A DNA stretch of 64,000 nucleotides from Aphidius gifuensis (Eukaryota > Arthropoda > Insecta > Hymenoptera > Braconidae), in contig NC_057789.1 in assembly GCF_014905175.1 (NCBI RefSeq), positions 14,002,876 to 14,066,875 on the forward strand, written 5' to 3'. The stretch's first letter is position 1, and every line of letters starts with the position of its first letter. Below, piece by piece: positions 1 to 12,100 of this stretch. Position numbers and translations under genes: made by a program. The notes under the pieces are model-generated. The model did no database searches. It saw only the letters and a program-made list of their open reading frames with translations, and was not told the DNA's origin.

Positions 1-103
1 CTCCCATTTGTTATTAACACGCAAGCGTTAACAAATAAATAATCAGTATTTATTCTGATGATTATTCATTTCGAGAACCCACGAAATAATAAATTTCGTT
101 ACA
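1..103 (-). mobile_element. End of an LTR (reverse orientation), cut by window edge
   Basis: Read on the minus strand this segment starts TGTAACGAAATTTATT and continues into GGGTTCTCGAAA. The same start occurs on the plus strand at 39862, where TGTAACGAAATTCAG leads into GGTTCTCGAAA. A TG start shared by two dispersed copies is what an LTR 5' end looks like. The rest of the unit lies left of the window, so neither the other end nor a target duplication can be checked. Confidence 0.45.
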
Positions 104-460
104 ATATATACGTACATATATAAATAATAACAAGAATAAATTAATAGAAAAAAAATAATAATTATAAATAAAATATATATTTATATGTGATAATAAAAAA
201 ATAATTATTATAATAATAAATAATAATTAATGAAATAATAATAATAATTAATAGGGTAGTATTTTTGAGGGAAGTTTATCAGGGTATGGAGCGTCGTGTA
301 TGGGCCCATGAGGTTTGTCGGTGCTCAAGAGGGGAACGCGAGCAAGCGGTCCAGAGGGGACGAGGGCATGTCAAAAAACGGCTCCCAAAACCTGTTTTCT
401 CGTGACTCGTATACCATTTTACTAGACGCCACCCAATATATCTCCTACTACGCTACTCAC
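104..460 (+). repeat. Dispersed repeat, copy 1 (second copy at 32540-32890)
   Basis: An AT-rich stretch of TA/TAA runs leads into a GC-richer tail with the landmarks GGGTAGT, TATGGGCCC, GTTTGTCGGTGCTCAA, GGGGAACGCGAGCAAGCGG, CGGCTCCCAAAACC and TCGTATACCATTT. The same landmarks recur in the same order and strand at 32540-32890. No open reading frame is shared, so this is a non-coding dispersed repeat of unknown class. Confidence 0.8.
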
Positions 461-1141
461 GGTCATGGTTAATTTTAACATACAACATAGTGAAAAGTAT
501 TAAGTCTATGGTTGTTCGTATCATTGGTACAGTGAAGACTATCTATTGAACAAGTAAAGTCTACTGAAACCATAATAAAAAGGCGCCACACTAGAACGAG
601 AGAGCGAGTGATATACAACGTCCTACCTATGCTGCGTAGCGACATCGTAAATCACCCCCGGGAGCATGCACCACGCATCGGGAGCTTGGTTTGACTCATC
701 AGTGACATCAACTAGTTCCACCCTAGGACCCAGTCGACGTCATCGTCTAAGTTGGCTGACTCCACCAAGGAGTCAGCTAGCTAGCCAGTTCCCAAAGCCG
801 ACGACTGGTGGTGAGATGTCAGCGATCACCAGTTTTATGGACTCTCTATCCCCACTCCCGTTTGACCCACTCCATACGACCATCTGTGCGCACACCTCGA
901 TGCGACTCTCCGGTGGGAGTGTCGAAGTAGGGGATACGAATCTGTCGTAGCCAGGGTAGGAATCCGGATTATCCGCTCGTAGCGGATGTCTTCCAAGTTA
1001 ACAATGACATTCAGGCGAAAATAGATGTCACTACCGAGGCCACTCACAAACCGGTGGTATTAATTAGCTTATTAGTTGATAAAACCCCTCAGACCAGACC
1101 TCTTATTTTCGGGAGCGCGAGATCTGCCAAATCTCGTTACA
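461..1141. other. GC-rich block ending in an LTR-like terminus, no gene recognised
   Basis: Base composition is clearly richer in G and C than the flanks. The right end reads CTCGTTACA, so the minus strand starts TGTAACGAGATTTGG, like the start of an insect LTR. The block includes an AAGGCGCCAC stretch and several short inverted pairs such as the CCGGTGG and ACCGG motifs. The 94- and 70-residue frames here are low-identity shadows without a recognisable domain. A divergent LTR is my best guess. No matching second end or target duplication was found. Confidence 0.3.
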
Positions 1142-1180
1142 AATGATACAATTTGATTATTGTCTGCAACAAATTGTAAT

Positions 1181-1310
1181 GTGGTGGTAAACGATTTTGG
1201 AATTGCAGAATTGATGGACGGTGGAGGTTGAGTCGTCATTGGTCGTCATTGACGTCTAATGAAGTCAAAATGATGTCTCAGCGAGTGAAACGCGGTGGTA
1301 AACGATTTTC
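1181..1310 (+). repeat. Short dispersed repeat, copy 1 (second copy at 22747-22856)
   Basis: Shares the landmarks GAATTGATGGACGGTGGAGG, GAGTCGTCATTG and AAGTCAAAATGATGTC with 22747-22856 in the same orientation. This copy is bracketed by two direct repeats of GGTGGTAAACGATTTT, at its left and right ends. It has no coding potential. It may be a small MITE or a fragment of a larger element. Confidence 0.7.
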
Positions 1311-1639
1311 TGTAACTATTCTTTTAATACCATGTTTTAATTCGAGTGACTTTTTTTTTATCATTGAGATAATATTCACCATTTATTTCAACTAAGAGTC
1401 TTGCCCCACACTTTTTCCCAGGGTAATTCTGAATTTTCGTTGCAATATAGTGGACATCTCTTATCAAATTTTTTAATAATTTTTTTTTCTTATTTGGCTA
1501 CATAAGAAGCTACATCTTTCCCTTAGTATTTGCTTGTCCTTGGTATTTTTATTCAATTAATAAATAAAATACATGTAATTCATTTAAAAAAAAAGAATGT
1601 CCAAGGAAAAGCAGTATATAAAATAATAATTTATTATTT

Positions 1640-1800
1640 TATCTTGGTCAAGTCCTGGTCAGGATTTAATTAGGGTTTTCCTATTCAAGATTTAATTGTG
1701 ATTACCTGATTCTATCCGGATCAGGGAAAAGTAAAAAAAAAATTATTCCATTTATTGTTTTTATCACGATCAAGTCCTGGTCAGGATTCGATCTGGCTTC
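1640..1800. repeat. GATC-rich interspersed repeat (CAAGTCCTGGTCAGGA)
   Basis: The motif CAAGTCCTGGTCAGGA occurs twice here, separated by a stretch with CTATCCGGATCAGGG. Similar GATCCGGATCAGG and CTTGATCC motifs dominate 23140-24180. This points to one dispersed family with an internally repetitive structure. The minus-strand 84-residue frame that overlaps it is not a convincing gene. Confidence 0.5.
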
Positions 1801-2956
1801 CTTTGTTCAGGCTGTAGTGAGGTAAATTCAATCTAGTCTGAATCAGGATCACTCGATGAAGCAGAATCCAATCGTTCACGTTCTTTTCTTTTTTCAATTC
1901 CTCCAAGTTTTCAAGACGTTGGATACGCCAACGCTCTTGGACAACTTTCCTTCTAATTATTTTTCTTCTTTCAACCGTTGCTTTTTTGTTGGCAAATACG
2001 TAATCAACGGTTATCTGTAGAATATATAAATTCACCGCTTCATTCTATTTTCACTTTTTTTATTCTACTCTATTATTTTATTTCACTGCATTATTTTACT
2101 TTATATTTCACTGTTTAATTTTTACTTTTTTTTTTTTTTTTTCACTGTATAAATATATTATTTCAATACTTACGTAACATTTTTTTAATAAATCTCCGAT
2201 TATTGATGGCATAAGTACATCTTTTTAAAAATCCATATCAAATTTTTTTTACTGGATTATTTTTTGGCACTATTTCATTTATACGATCTCCATCAAGATT
2301 GTCTCCAAACATTTTTATGTCTTCCTCAAAATCTTCAATTGATTCAGGTGAATTTTTAATCGAAGTAATATATTTTATCATGTAATATATTTCTCTCATA
2401 CTACTTTTCATTTTTAAATTACCGCGTATTTTTTCAATTATTTTCGGACGTTTGAAAGTATAGTTGCGCGTAACTTGTACTACTCCCGGTGATATAATTT
2501 TGAAAGACTTGGTAAAAAATAGATCTTTATACAAACTACTTATGTTAATAATTAAAAAAAAAACTCTGAATTAAAAAAAAACACGGCGCCAGCAGTAAAC
2601 AATTCCATTAACAATAAATATAAATGAAAAAACTACCAAGACAGTGAATATTTATTTTTCGAACAAAAAATATTGTAGTCAAAAGAAAAAATATATTTTT
2701 GTATAAAGGATAGGGAAGTTTCTATTTCCATTTGCTTTTTTTCCGATACCTGCTTTTTTTTGTTGCTCTCTTTCTATCCAGCTGTGACGCTCAGGTGTGT
2801 CGTTGTATTATGTAAATGGGGGCCATTTCATCCCAGTATGTCACTCAAATAATAATTGTAACAAATATTTCAAGTACAGGTGGCGGTAATTAGGATAAAA
2901 TAAGTATAAATCGAGCTGATAAATAGTATTTTACGTTAGTTTATCAAGAAGGTACA

Positions 2957-3952
2957 ATGTATTCATTTATAATTTATTCCATGTTAAGTGTGTCGGCTGC
3001 AAGTAAAAATGACTATACAGTCAAACAAATACAAACAGGTGCAGGATTATTTGACGATTATTTATATGAATTTAAATTTTCAATAAATAAATGGAAGATA
3101 ATAACATTCATAGAATTAGATTGGTATATAAAACAACAGCTATATATATATATGGTTTGGTTATGATCGTGAGAAAGGAACACGAGTATACTGGGAGCTT
3201 TATTATCAACCATTTCTCTATTTAGATGACTTTGGCAATGTTGTAGATGGATATAATCTTTTTTTTTAAATTGTAATTGATTTCGTTAATTTATCATAGC
3301 TCGTCATTTCACACTGTACTTAAAAAAATTAAGTAATGAGAGAGGATGGTTATATAGCTTACCAGGAGAACAAGAAATACATATACTGTGTGGAGACAAG
3401 AAAAAGAAAACTATTGTTATTCCTGGTGTTGGTATACTACGGATCCAAGCAGGTTGCCACGCACGCATAAATTACGAAACAATTTTCGGTCAACAGGTTG
3501 TAAATATTGATACCATATATGAATTTAAAACTACAGCGACATTAAATGTTACAAAACTATTGCCTGAAATTGTTGATTTTAACATAGGAGAAACCAACTA
3601 TTCATCAGCGAATCCAGCAGTTTTGATTCATGATATATCTCTTAAAGAAATGAGAAAAGAAATATTAGTTAAAAAAGAAAAAATGTATGAAAAAAATCAT
3701 TCAAAAAATATTATATTTGAAACTATTCGCGGTGAAATTATTGTGGCTACAAGATTAACCTCTATAATTTCATTCCCACCGATTGTAATTATTATAAAAA
3801 CAATTTCATCTTTCTTTAAAAAAGAAAAGTGTGATATAGATGTGAAGCCCGTCCCAACCTCAATATCTTATCCCTCTAATTATTATTTTCCCCACTATTC
3901 AATATCTAATTGTATAAGATACGATGTAATGATAGGTAAAAATAACAGTTAA
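2957..3952 (+). pseudogene. env: Envelope (baculovirus-F-like) remnant of an errantivirus-type Ty3/gypsy element
   Basis: An N-terminal frame at 2957-3166 and a second open stretch from about 3290 to 3952 share a reading frame but are separated by stops. The first has GAGLFDDYLYEFKF followed by WKIITFIELDWYIK, the pattern seen near the N-terminus of insect retroviral Env and F proteins. The second has WLYSLPGEQEIHILCGD, then GVGILRIQAGCHARI, a cysteine pattern typical of the extracellular F/Env body. It ends with a hydrophobic segment (IISFPPIVIIIK) that fits a transmembrane anchor, then a short tail. In the family this glycoprotein mediates membrane fusion. This copy is broken and lacks gag and pol beside it. 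Assignment is from motif memory. Confidence 0.5.
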
Positions 3953-4430
3953 CGATGGAGTCAACTAGTAATCTTTAAAAATAAAATTGATACCTTCCCA
4001 TAAATTAAATTTAAAAACTTAATTATTCTTTAATATATATTGTACTGATGGAATTTTTCATATACATATTAATTATAAAATAAAATAACAATATCCTATT
4101 GTTATTTTTATTGAGATTCTAAACAAAATATTGAAATTTATACCTCCTTATCAAATTATACTAGTATACGGAATAATAATACAACAAGGCAACAGTAATG
4201 TATTGTTATTAGTTCAATCCTTAAATAATTTATTAAAATTCACTTTTCCTTTTTAATAATTATTATTCGCACAGTAATAATTAGGAACATTTCGAATTTG
4301 TTTAAATCATTAGAAATTTAATAATTTTTTGTTAATAATTATTACTCGGACAGTAATAGTTGATAATATTTTGTTAACATTGTAATAACATTAGTATTGT
4401 TCTTAGAAATTATTGAATAAAAAATTTTAT
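3953..4430. other. AT-rich intergenic, no gene
   Basis: Very AT-rich sequence downstream of the env remnant. The pair CGCACAGTAATAATT and CTCGGACAGTAATAG suggests a faint local duplication. No coding frame or RNA gene was seen. Confidence 0.6.
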
Positions 4431-7330
4431 CTTTTCGAATTTCCGTTAAAATTTATTTACAAAAAAAAAATATATTTTTAATTTTTTCCTATACTTGAAT
4501 TTGGACGCACGTATGCGTATAATAATTAAAATTGATTCCTTTTATATGAAAATTGATTGAAACTACTTATATCATTCATTGATATAATATTAGTATTATT
4601 CCTCTAAATTATTAAAATTGAAATTTAATCTTTTTAAATTTTTCTTTGAAATCTTATCTACTGTTACGTACCAAGTTGAAAAATTAAAATTAAACTATGA
4701 AATAACAAAAAAAAGAAAGAATATGTAAAACCAAAATTAAATAAGCAAATAATCATAGAATAATTAAAATAAATCAACTTGGTATTTCACGTTATTATTA
4801 AAAAATCCTCTTATTTTGTTATTCCCTACAGGGTAACGGGTTAGGAGGGAATGTGTATGATTGTAGATGTACCTTGATGTAAAAATAATCCGAAACAATT
4901 GTTGTTGAGAGCGTGTCAATCTGGATGGTCGCCTGTTGATGTTGGTAGTCTCGAATAATCCAAACGGTAAAATAAACTCGAAGCACAGAAAACAACACCC
5001 CGGAGAAATGTCACAGTCAATAATTCTATAGTATTAGGAACAGTGAATTTATAAACGGAAAAATAATAATTTAAACACAAAGATTATTTAATTCAAATTC
5101 ACTTTTAAAATTTTATTTATTAGAACGTAAAAGTTCAATTGATTTTATTATTTATCTAATTATATTTGATTTTATAAAATTGATTTAAATTTAATTTAGA
5201 TATTGTCCAAACAAAAGTTGTCGCAAGAGTGAAGCTCCTTAAATTATAAAATAATAATTCCCATAAAAATTAAATTAAAAAGTAGGGATGATTTAAAGTG
5301 GCAACATCTTGACCAATTACATTTTACCTGTCCCACGATAGTCAGCGTTTAATATTTTACTTAGAGAATTATTTGTAACGTCAACGGATGTAAAATATCG
5401 AGTAGCTAGAGTGACTTTGAACTGCGGTTTGCAAAAATAATTTAAAATAAAAAACATAATATTGTGAGAAAAAAGGTAAAATGTTGATTTTGCTAAAATA
5501 ACATAAAAATAATTTAACAAATAAAAAGGAAAAAATTTAATTGTTTACTCGTTATTTTATATGCCCTTGGATTCACTAAATATTTTATTTATTTATTTAT
5601 AATATTGATACCAAGACGTAACACTACAAAAAAAAAATTTCTTTTCTTACTCGGATTCGAACGCTCGCATGCGTATAAAAATTGAAATTGTCCCTTAAAA
5701 ATTAATAAACTACCTATATCATTCATTAATATAATATTAGTGTTATTATTATAAACTACTAAAAGTTTATCTTTTCAAATTTATCAAAAAAAAAATAAAA
5801 AATTTATTAAAAAAAAAAAAAATACCTTTTTTCCATACTTGGATTTAAACGCACGTCTGCGTATAATAAGTTAATTCGTTTTCTTCTATATAAAGATTGA
5901 TAAACTACTTATATCATTTATTGATACAATATGAGTATTATTCTTATAATATACTAAATTAAAATTTAATCTTTTCAAATTTGAAAAAAAAAAAAATAAA
6001 AATTTTATTTACAAAAAAAAATATTTTTTTTTCCATACTTGGATTTGAACGCGAGTCTGCGTATAATAATTTACATTGGAGAAATAATTTCTTTTGTTTT
6101 GACTTGGATCTGAACGCTTGCATGCGAATAATAATTGAAACTTTCCCCTTTTTATACAAAATAATTTTTGTTCCCGATAAACTACGTATATCATTCATCG
6201 ATATAATAGTAGTATTAGCCTAATAAATTATTGAATAAAAAATAAATACTTTCGAGATTTTCCTAAATTTATTTTACAAAATTTTGTTTGGTGTTCTTAC
6301 TTGGATTCGAAAACTCGCATGAGTTTAATAATTTAAATTTGTCTCCTTTTATATGAAAATTAATAAATTACCTATATATTTTATTGACATAACATTAGTA
6401 TTATTATTATAAACTATTAAAAATCAATTTTCCCAAATTTTTTAAATTTATTTACAAAGAAAAATAGATAAAGTTTTTCCTACTTGAATTTAAACCGTCA
6501 CATGCGTATAATAATTTAAATATGTCTCCTTTTTATATAAAAAAAAGTAAACTACTTATATCATTCATTGATATAACATGAGTATTATTCTTATATATCA
6601 TTCAATTAAAATTTAATCTTTTCAAATTTTCTTTAAATTTATTTAAAAAAAAAAAAAAAAATTTGTTTTACCCATACTTGGATTTGAACACACGCATGCG
6701 TATAATAATTGGAATTGTCCCCTCTTATATGAAAGTGAATAAACTACTTATGTCATTCATTGATATTTTATTGGTATGATTTCTATAAATTATTTAATTG
6801 AAACCTAATTTTTTTTCATTTCTTTTTAAATTTATTTACAAAAAAAAAAAAATTTTTTTTTCCCATATTTGGATTTGAACGCAGATATGCGTATAATAAT
6901 TTGAATTTGTTTCTATTTCAATGAATTTTAACAGACTATTTTATATCAGTCATTCATAAAATATTAGTATTATTTTAAAGTAATAAGTAAATAAAAGTTT
7001 AAATTTTTTAAAATTTTCTATAAATCTTTTATTAATCTTTTTCTAATTTTACGGAATGAATTTGTACTATCGATACTCAGATTTGTACACATGAACGCGT
7101 ATAGTAAATTGACAGTGTTTCCCTTTTAATGAAAAGTGAATAAACGACTTATTCAGCGGTGTAATATTATAATAATTCTAGTAAATTATTAAAGAAATTT
7201 TTTTGAATTTTTGAATTTTTTTTTTGTATAATTTTGTTTCTACAATTTGTTTTCTATACTAAAATTAGAACGCATAAATAGGTATAGTAAATTCAAACTA
7301 ATTCCCTTTCAATAAAATTAAATAAACTAT
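4430..7330. repeat. Tandem satellite, monomer about 180-205 bp, interrupted by a solo LTR
   Basis: Monomers share a hallmark of the form TACTTGGATTTGAACGC followed by ATGCGTATAATAATT, then ATATCATTCATTGATATAA and a poly-A/T spacer. The hallmark recurs near 4492, 5648, 5835, 6038, 6102, 6300, 6480, 6676, 6868 and 7076. Copies are diverged, especially toward the right end, and the 6102 copy is a truncated monomer. The block between the first two hallmarks is longer only because of the LTR at 4662-5623. Read on the minus strand, the hallmark carries GTTCAAATC, a match to the RNA polymerase III B-box consensus. Confidence 0.85.
4662..5623 (-). mobile_element. Solo LTR, 962 bp, family 1, CTAC target-site duplication
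   Basis: On the minus strand the unit starts TGTTACGTCTTGGTAT and ends TTGGTACGTAACA, the canonical TG...CA termini. It is flanked by the 4-bp direct repeat CTAC at 4658-4661 and 5624-5627. It interrupts the satellite in mid-monomer. A second copy, in plus orientation and itself interrupted, lies at 42167-44262. They share CTGACTA, GGAGCTTCACTCT, GGGTGTTGTTTT and CTACAGGGTAACGGG-type landmarks in the same order. No internal retroviral region is present, so this is a recombination product. A 4-bp duplication fits Ty3/gypsy or BEL families. Confidence 0.85.
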
Positions 7331-7399
7331 TCATAACATTCCTTAATATAATATTAGTACTATTTATAATGAAAATGAAAAAAAACCTCTTTGTGTTTA

Positions 7400-8515
7400 A
7401 AAAAAAAAAAAAACTAAATAAAAATTTCTTTGTGTAAGAGTATTGATGAAAATCATATAAAACTTCATTGTGAGAATAATAATGAAAATGAAATAAAACT
7501 TCTTTGTGCGAGAGTATTAATAGAAAATTCAATGAAAATTTTTTGTGTGAGAGAATTAATAGAAAATTAAATAAAACTTCTTTGTGTGAGAGCATTAATA
7601 GAAAATTAAATAAAAATTCTTTGTGTGAGAGTATTAATAAAAAATTAAATGAAAATTCTTTGCGTGAGAGTATTCATAGAAAATTAAATGAAAATTTTTT
7701 GTGTAAGGGTTTTAATAAAAAATTAAATAGAAATTCTTTGTGTTAGAGTATTAAAAAAAAATTTGAATAGAAATTCTTTGTGTGAAAGTATCAATAAGAA
7801 AAGTCAATAAAAATTCTTTGTGTGAAAAATTAAAAATTATTGAAAATAAATTATGTAGAGTATTAATAAAAAAAAATTAAATAAAAATTCTTTGTGTGAG
7901 AGTATTAATAAAAAATAAAATGAAAATTCTTCGCGTGAGAGTATTAATAAAAAAATTCAATGAAAATTCTTTGTGTGAAAAATTAAAAATTATTGAAAAT
8001 GAATTATGTAGAGTATTAATAAAAAAAAATTAAATAAAAATTCTTTGTGTGAGAGTATTAATAAAAAATAAAATGAAAATTCTTCGCGTGAGAGTATTAA
8101 TACAAAAATTCAATGAAAATTCTTTGTGTGAAAAATTAAAAATTATTGAAAATAAATTATGTAGAGTATTAATAAAAAAAAATTAAATGAAAATTCTTTG
8201 TGTGAGAGTATTAATAAAAAATTCAATGAAAATTCTTTCCGTGAGAGTATTAATAGAAAATTAAACGAAAATTCTTTGTGTGAGAGTATTAGCGGAAAAT
8301 TAAATGAAAGTGATTTGGGTGAGGGTTTAAAAAAAAAAAAAAAAAACAAAAAAAAATTAAATAGAAATTCTTTGTGTGAGAGTATCAATGAAAAATTAAA
8401 TAAAACTTCTTTGTGTGGGAGTATTAATAAAAAAATAATTGAAAATTCTTTGTGTAAGAGTATTAATAAAAAATTGAATAAAAATTATTTGCGTGAGAGC
8501 AATAATGACTAAAAA
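7400..8515. repeat. Minisatellite, about 39-bp unit
   Basis: Units of the form AATTCTTTGTGTGAGAG then TATTAATAAAAAATTAAATG repeat more than 20 times, with a larger internal duplication near 7840-8160. Because 39 is divisible by three, both strands stay open over long stretches (plus strand 7504-7746 and 8198-8512; minus strand 7293-7595 and 8143-8388). They read as 13-residue repeats such as LCESINRKLNENS. I treat these frames as a by-product of the period, not as genes. Confidence 0.9.
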
Positions 8516-9170
8516 AAAAATTCCCTTGTGTGGGGATTTGATTAAAATTTTTTGAAAATAAATAATATTAAAATAAAAAAAAAAAAAATAAAAAAAAAAT
8601 AATGTTGAATTAAATAATATTTCCTTGGGTGGGGATTCAAATAAAAAATTGTTGAAAAAAAAAAGAATATTGAATTAAATAAATTTCCCTTGGGTGGGGA
8701 TTTGAATAAAAAGTTGTTGAAAAAAATAATGTTGACTTAAATAAAGATCCTTTGGGTAGGGATTTGAAAAAAAAAAAAACAATTATTGAAAATAAATTAT
8801 GTTGATTCAAATAAAATTCCTTGGGGTAGGGATTCGAATGAAAAATTATTGAAAATAAATGATGTTGATTTGAATGAAACTCCTTTGGGTGGGGATTTGA
8901 TTGAAAATTGTGGAAAATGAATAATATTGAATTAAATGAAATTCGCTTGTGTGGAGTTTCGATTAAAAAAATTGTTGAAAATGATGAATATCGAAAAAAA
9001 AAAAAAAAAAAATTCCCTTGTGTGGGGATTTGAATAAAAAATTGTTGAAAAAAAAAATAAAAAAAATAATGTTGAATCAAATAAAATTTCCTTGGATGGA
9101 GATTTAAATGAAAAATTGTAAAAAATAAATGGTGTTGCATTAAATAAATTTCTCTGGGAATGAATAAAAA
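8516..9170. repeat. Minisatellite, about 60-bp unit
   Basis: Adjacent to the 39-bp array. Units carry TTCCCTTGGGTGGGGATT then GAATAAAAAATTGTTG and AATAATGTTGAATTAAATA. The GTGTGGGGATTTGA core resembles the TTTGTGTGAGAGTATT core of the neighbouring array, so the two may share an origin. The 167-residue minus-strand frame is a repeat read-through (FHSNPHPKEF-type repeats) and is not called as a gene. Confidence 0.85.
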
Positions 9171-12100
9171 TTATTTAAATTCAGTTACTCCACAAAACAG
9201 TCACGCAAAATATGACTATTTAGAAAGGGACATCACAAATAGTTATACAAATTCGTATGAAAGTAGTAGCAATTGTATAGAAGTATAAAACTTGTCGCTT
9301 GGCGTAAGGCTTTGCCTTCCTCAAGCTCACGCTTACTGTGGGGGGGGGGGGGGAAGGTAGGACAAGATGGTTGTCAGCCAGGTTTGCGACGATAGTCGAT
9401 CTCGAAATTTATATTTCTTCTTACACTAGCCATCCAGTACATAGGAGGTAATGAATAAATAATGATAATGGCAGGTAATGATAAATAATTTTTTCTAATT
9501 TTTCAAGCACTGACCATCCAGCATAAGGTGTAACGATTCTCGTTGCCTTAAAGGCTAAGCCACATAGACAATGGTTCGACTCTTCAACTAGCGACATCAT
9601 CAACATCAAGTCACATTAGAATAGGGCAAATCCCCTTTCTTTTCGATTTGTACAATTGAGTAAAATAATTAGTGAGTGAAAACTTGCTCTCTTGTCTTTG
9701 AGACGTCAGACTGACTGAACCTCTCTTTTAACCAGTCGTCTGGCGACGGTAAGTTTGAGGTTATTTTTGTATGTTGAACATGTTGGATCAACCACCATGT
9801 GTTACCTTTTGTTTAACTTTGATTTTATGATCAACTCAAGGCGGATCCTCGAGTTGATTATGATACTTTTGATTATTAGATTTAGCTTCTTAATTATTAA
9901 TTAATGAATATTTTGTTGGACGCGGTTCCCTTTAGATTAGGATTTTTGAGATATAATTGGATTAGTTATTTTGTATTTGAGTTACGTTGGCTGTTTGAGT
10001 TACGTTGATAATTGAGTTTGTTTGATAAATAAATATAAAGTAAATGAATTAATGGTGTCTTTTGTTATTATTTTGGGGTATTTATTAATTATTATTTTCA
10101 GGTAAAATAGTTGTAACAGCTTTATCTGGCCCTTCTACCAAAACCCACACACTGAGCGACCCTGCGGCTTTCCTCTAGATTGCTTGTTTCGGTTGTTTTA
10201 TTCATTTGTTTAATTGTATTTTGTCCAGGTATGAATGTGTTCTGAGCGCGAGATTGTGTTAGGCCTTTTTCCTGGTTTTAAGGCGATTTGAAACCCCCTG
10301 TCTTTATTTATTATGTTTTTGGATACAAATTATTATTATTATTATGTTGGATTTATTGGATTTTAGCTTTGATTATCAAAAAGGACAATTTACAGGTGAA
10401 ATGACGATAACAAGCGGTCCGAGAAGATAACTGGCAGAAATGTCATGTTACAAAGGGGGCAGTAGTAAATCATGGAAAATTCCGAAGAATTTTAAGAATT
10501 CGAATAAGAATAACATTCTCAATAATCGTAAAGATACATATTAATAATTTGTAATATTTTAAATTGTTATAGAACAAATCCAGTTGGAAATGAATTAAAC
10601 CATATGATAAATTAAGAACGTGTACACGAAGGAATTCAGCTGCAGTTAAAAACAAGCATAAATTTTTTCTTTCATTATAAGAAAGAGACGTCTCAATAAT
10701 AGAGTTCAATAATTACTAATGGAAATGAAACTATCATTGCATGAATAATATATGAAATCAATAACTATTTTTTTTTTCTCTCTTTTTCCAAAAAAAAAAA
10801 AGGTGGGCAAACTCACTCTTACTGTGGGAGTGAAAGATGAAGGGATAAAGTGTCTGACGAGACAACGGAATCCTGGTTATCTTTAGAAAGTATTGAAACA
10901 AGATGAAGGGACTAGGCGTCTGACGAGACGACAATATCCTGGCTATCTTGAGAAAATATTAAAAGAGTAGAAAGGAAAAACACGATTGTGTTTACTATTA
11001 GAAATAGCTCGTTTCTGTAAATTTTTGGTCTCTCGAATAGTTGCTGCCTTCTTCGGAATGCAGTGACAACAAATGTAACGGTAATCAGGTTTGATAAACT
11101 CCCTGATCTTCGAAATTTTTTTTTTTTGATTAAATAAATAAATTAGAAGTAGGTAAATAATAATGAGAATGGCCAAGTAAACAGTTAAACAAAAGAATAG
11201 TAGAATTACAAAGAAACTAAAACTAAATATTCGGAAATAATCAGTCGGATAGGCAAAATATTGAGATAAATTAATAACCGAATGAAAAACAAAGTAAGAT
11301 CCAAATTGAAAGAAGAAATAATCTCTGAATTATTTATCCCTTCAAGTGGGATAATGTTACACAATAAAAAGCTTAAACATGTAGAAATAAGTATCGAGAA
11401 ATCATAATTCTAAAGACAAGAAATAGTCTTTAAGTAGGATAATAAAATTTATATATATGTTTAATCGTGATCACCAGCATCAGTCAACAATTCAGCAAAC
11501 AACAAGAACGAGGTGACAACAAGATGACGTCAATAAAACACGTCAAGTACAGCTACCTTGTAACACAGGTACAGTCGACGCAGACGATGACTTAGTCTAT
11601 GCACCAGATGGAAAGAGTCTTGGAGTGAAACAAGATATTATCAAGGGAAATATACTAAGCCAGCCACAACCTGACTTTGGAGGCGAATAATCACGATGAG
11701 GTATACATTTATTGTGGACGCTACAAAAAAGTGGTGTCGAAAATTCACTGGGTAAAGTTATGTATAAGTTTGTGTATGAAGATAAAGATTGGAGATCAAA
11801 TATAAACCAAATCAAACCAACGACCGAAGAGGCAGAATAGATAGACTCTGAGGTAGACTTAGGATTAGAACTATGGTTCCAAGAATGTAACACTAATTGT
11901 CAACTATGTGGTGCTGATCATACTGCTAAACAGCAGCTGCTAAATATAAAGCAAACCGAGAATCAACTCCAAAAAAAAATCTACAAAAATGTTATTACCC
12001 AGAGAGTAAGGCCAACAACGTAGCAAAATGCCAAAGAATCCAATTTTGTTAGAACAGCTCAGCTTTCAATCGTGAAATTGCCCTTTAACAAGTCAAAGGG

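Noticed and set aside
1781..2035. 84-residue minus-strand frame with a charged middle (ERRKIIRRKVVQERWRIQRL)
   Set aside because: Runs into the GATC-rich repeat at its end. It could be a transposase N-terminal scrap, but nothing else supports it.
2238..2534. 98-residue minus-strand frame
   Set aside because: Reasonable composition, but no recognised domain, no supporting splice or promoter context and no second copy. It cannot be supported as a gene.
7504..8512. Repeat-coded frames (LCESINRKLNENS-type) as a repetitive protein gene
   Set aside because: Both strands are open because the DNA period is 39 bp. Stops appear wherever a unit gains an indel, and there is no promoter or codon signature.
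7400..8515. CRISPR-like array
   Set aside because: Units are contiguous without unique spacers, in a eukaryotic AT-rich satellite setting, with no cas genes.
8637..9140. 167-residue minus-strand frame (FHSNPHPKEF-type repeats)
   Set aside because: It is a read-through of the 60-bp minisatellite, with homopolymer Phe runs from A-tracts.
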